Source: Candidatus Phycorickettsia trachydisci (GTDB taxonomy: Bacteria > Pseudomonadota > Alphaproteobacteria > Rickettsiales > Rickettsiaceae). From it: a stretch of 7,400 nucleotides of DNA. Positions within the stretch are counted from its first letter, which is position 1. Every line of letters starts with the position of its first letter. The notes beneath the pieces are model-generated. The model was not told where the DNA came from, ran no database searches, and saw only the letters and a list, made by a program, of their open reading frames with translations. The stretch is from positions 1-7,400 of the forward strand of contig CAMCJU010000040.1 of the NCBI GenBank assembly GCA_945875085.1. Direction: 5' to 3'. Both the position numbers and the translations under genes were made by a program. This document shows positions 6,896 through 7,400 of this stretch, piece by piece.

Positions 6896-7400
6896 TTAAA
6901 TCAGCGGCAATACTATTTTATTTAGTTCTTGCTGGATATTTAGGAAATATGCTACAGAGATCGCAAGATCTAGATGCTTTTCTTTGTCAATAGCGCCAAT
7001 TAAATTATTATACATCTCTTGGACCAGAAGATGGTCTTTGTGATGTTGATAATATATTTGAAATAACTTAAAGCTTGGATTGATCGCAAAAGCTTTTTCG
7101 ATAATTTTTTTCAAATCAACGTCTTTGATCTCTTTGGATATACCTGCAATCAGCTCTATACATTTGTAAGAATCGGGTTTGAGTTCAAGGCATTTTTTAA
7201 GGTAAAAGCTGCTATCTGAAGCTTGTCCAAGGCCGATGAAATGCTTTGCAGCTTTAAGGTAGTAGGTGCTGATGGTCTGTTTTATCGAGCCAAATCTTTC
7301 AGCATCTAAACTACTGATCAAATCGGCCATTTCGCCCATTTTATTCCATGATTCTAGCGTTGCATATACTTCAATTAATAGCTCGAGTAAACTTAAGTCT
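6896..7400 (-). CDS. Unidentified helical TPR-like protein, C-terminal part; gene runs off the right edge
   Basis: The reading frame is open from the TAA at 6896-6898 to the window edge, giving 167 visible residues. The ATG at 7339 is probably internal, since the frame continues upstream as LLELLIEVYATLESWNK with no stop. The protein appears wholly alpha-helical. A block near YYLKAAKHFIGLGQASDSSFYLKKCLELKPDSYKCIELIAGISKE has the small/large residue spacing and the L.LKPDSY ending of a tetratricopeptide repeat. A second block, IIEKAFAINPS, has the same kind of ending. No signal peptide or membrane segment is visible in this part. Its position 15 bases before zapE suggests a shared transcript. 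HemY-type TPR proteins end in comparable repeats, but the resemblance is too weak for a name. Function is unknown. Confidence 0.75.
   Translation of the reverse strand, partial: DLSLLELLIEVYATLESWNKMGEMADLISSLDAERFGSIKQTISTYYLKAAKHFIGLGQASDSSFYLKKCLELKPDSYKCIELIAGISKEIKDVDLKKIIEKAFAINPSFKLFQIYYQHHKDHLLVQEMYNNLIGAIDKEKHLDLAISVAYFLNIQQELNKIVLPLI

Noticed and set aside
1..7400. A novel defence, mobile or secondary-metabolism system
   Set aside because: All well-resolved genes are core housekeeping families. No transposase, integrase, toxin-antitoxin pair, repeat array or atypical gene cluster is visible.

Overview
The window is an AT-rich, densely packed stretch of bacterial chromosome holding six recognisable protein genes. 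Two of them are cut by the window edges. I see no mobile element, CRISPR array, rRNA or tRNA. The protein features point to a Gram-negative, lipid A-making bacterium, most likely a low-GC, probably host-associated alphaproteobacterium (Rickettsiales- or Holosporales-like). The grounds are the alphaproteobacterial style of RNase E (start MSKKILIDA, a long acidic insertion inside the S1 domain), the GSAPQD motif of LpxA, the two-subunit glycyl-tRNA synthetase, the AT-rich codon use and the near absence of Shine-Dalgarno sequences. The taxon is an inference; no marker here fixes it.

Layout. (1) 1-765, plus strand: the 3' part of lpxA, first enzyme of lipid A synthesis; about 14 N-terminal residues lie left of the window. 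(2) 766-1033: a 268-base gap with a candidate promoter near 849-876 and a leader that can fold into several hairpins before the RNase E start. (3) 1034-5878, plus strand: a tight unit rne - glyQ - glyS. There are 4 bases between rne and glyQ, and a 4-base ATGA overlap couples glyQ to glyS. (4) 5879-7400, minus strand: zapE (AFG1-like ATPase) preceded by the C-terminal part of a helical, TPR-like protein that runs off the right edge. glyS and zapE converge with no base between their stop codons.

How the genes fit together: the central unit joins RNA decay and processing (RNase E) with charging of tRNA-Gly (GlyQ and GlyS form one enzyme). These are growth-related housekeeping functions that could plausibly share a promoter. 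LpxA belongs to outer-membrane biogenesis and its usual downstream partners lpxI and lpxB do not follow it here. ZapE is a division- or membrane-associated P-loop ATPase.

Most of the window is ordinary core genome. The points most worth a second look are the structured rne leader, the substituted substrate-binding positions of LpxA, the abutting convergent stops of glyS and zapE, and the unidentified partner of zapE.
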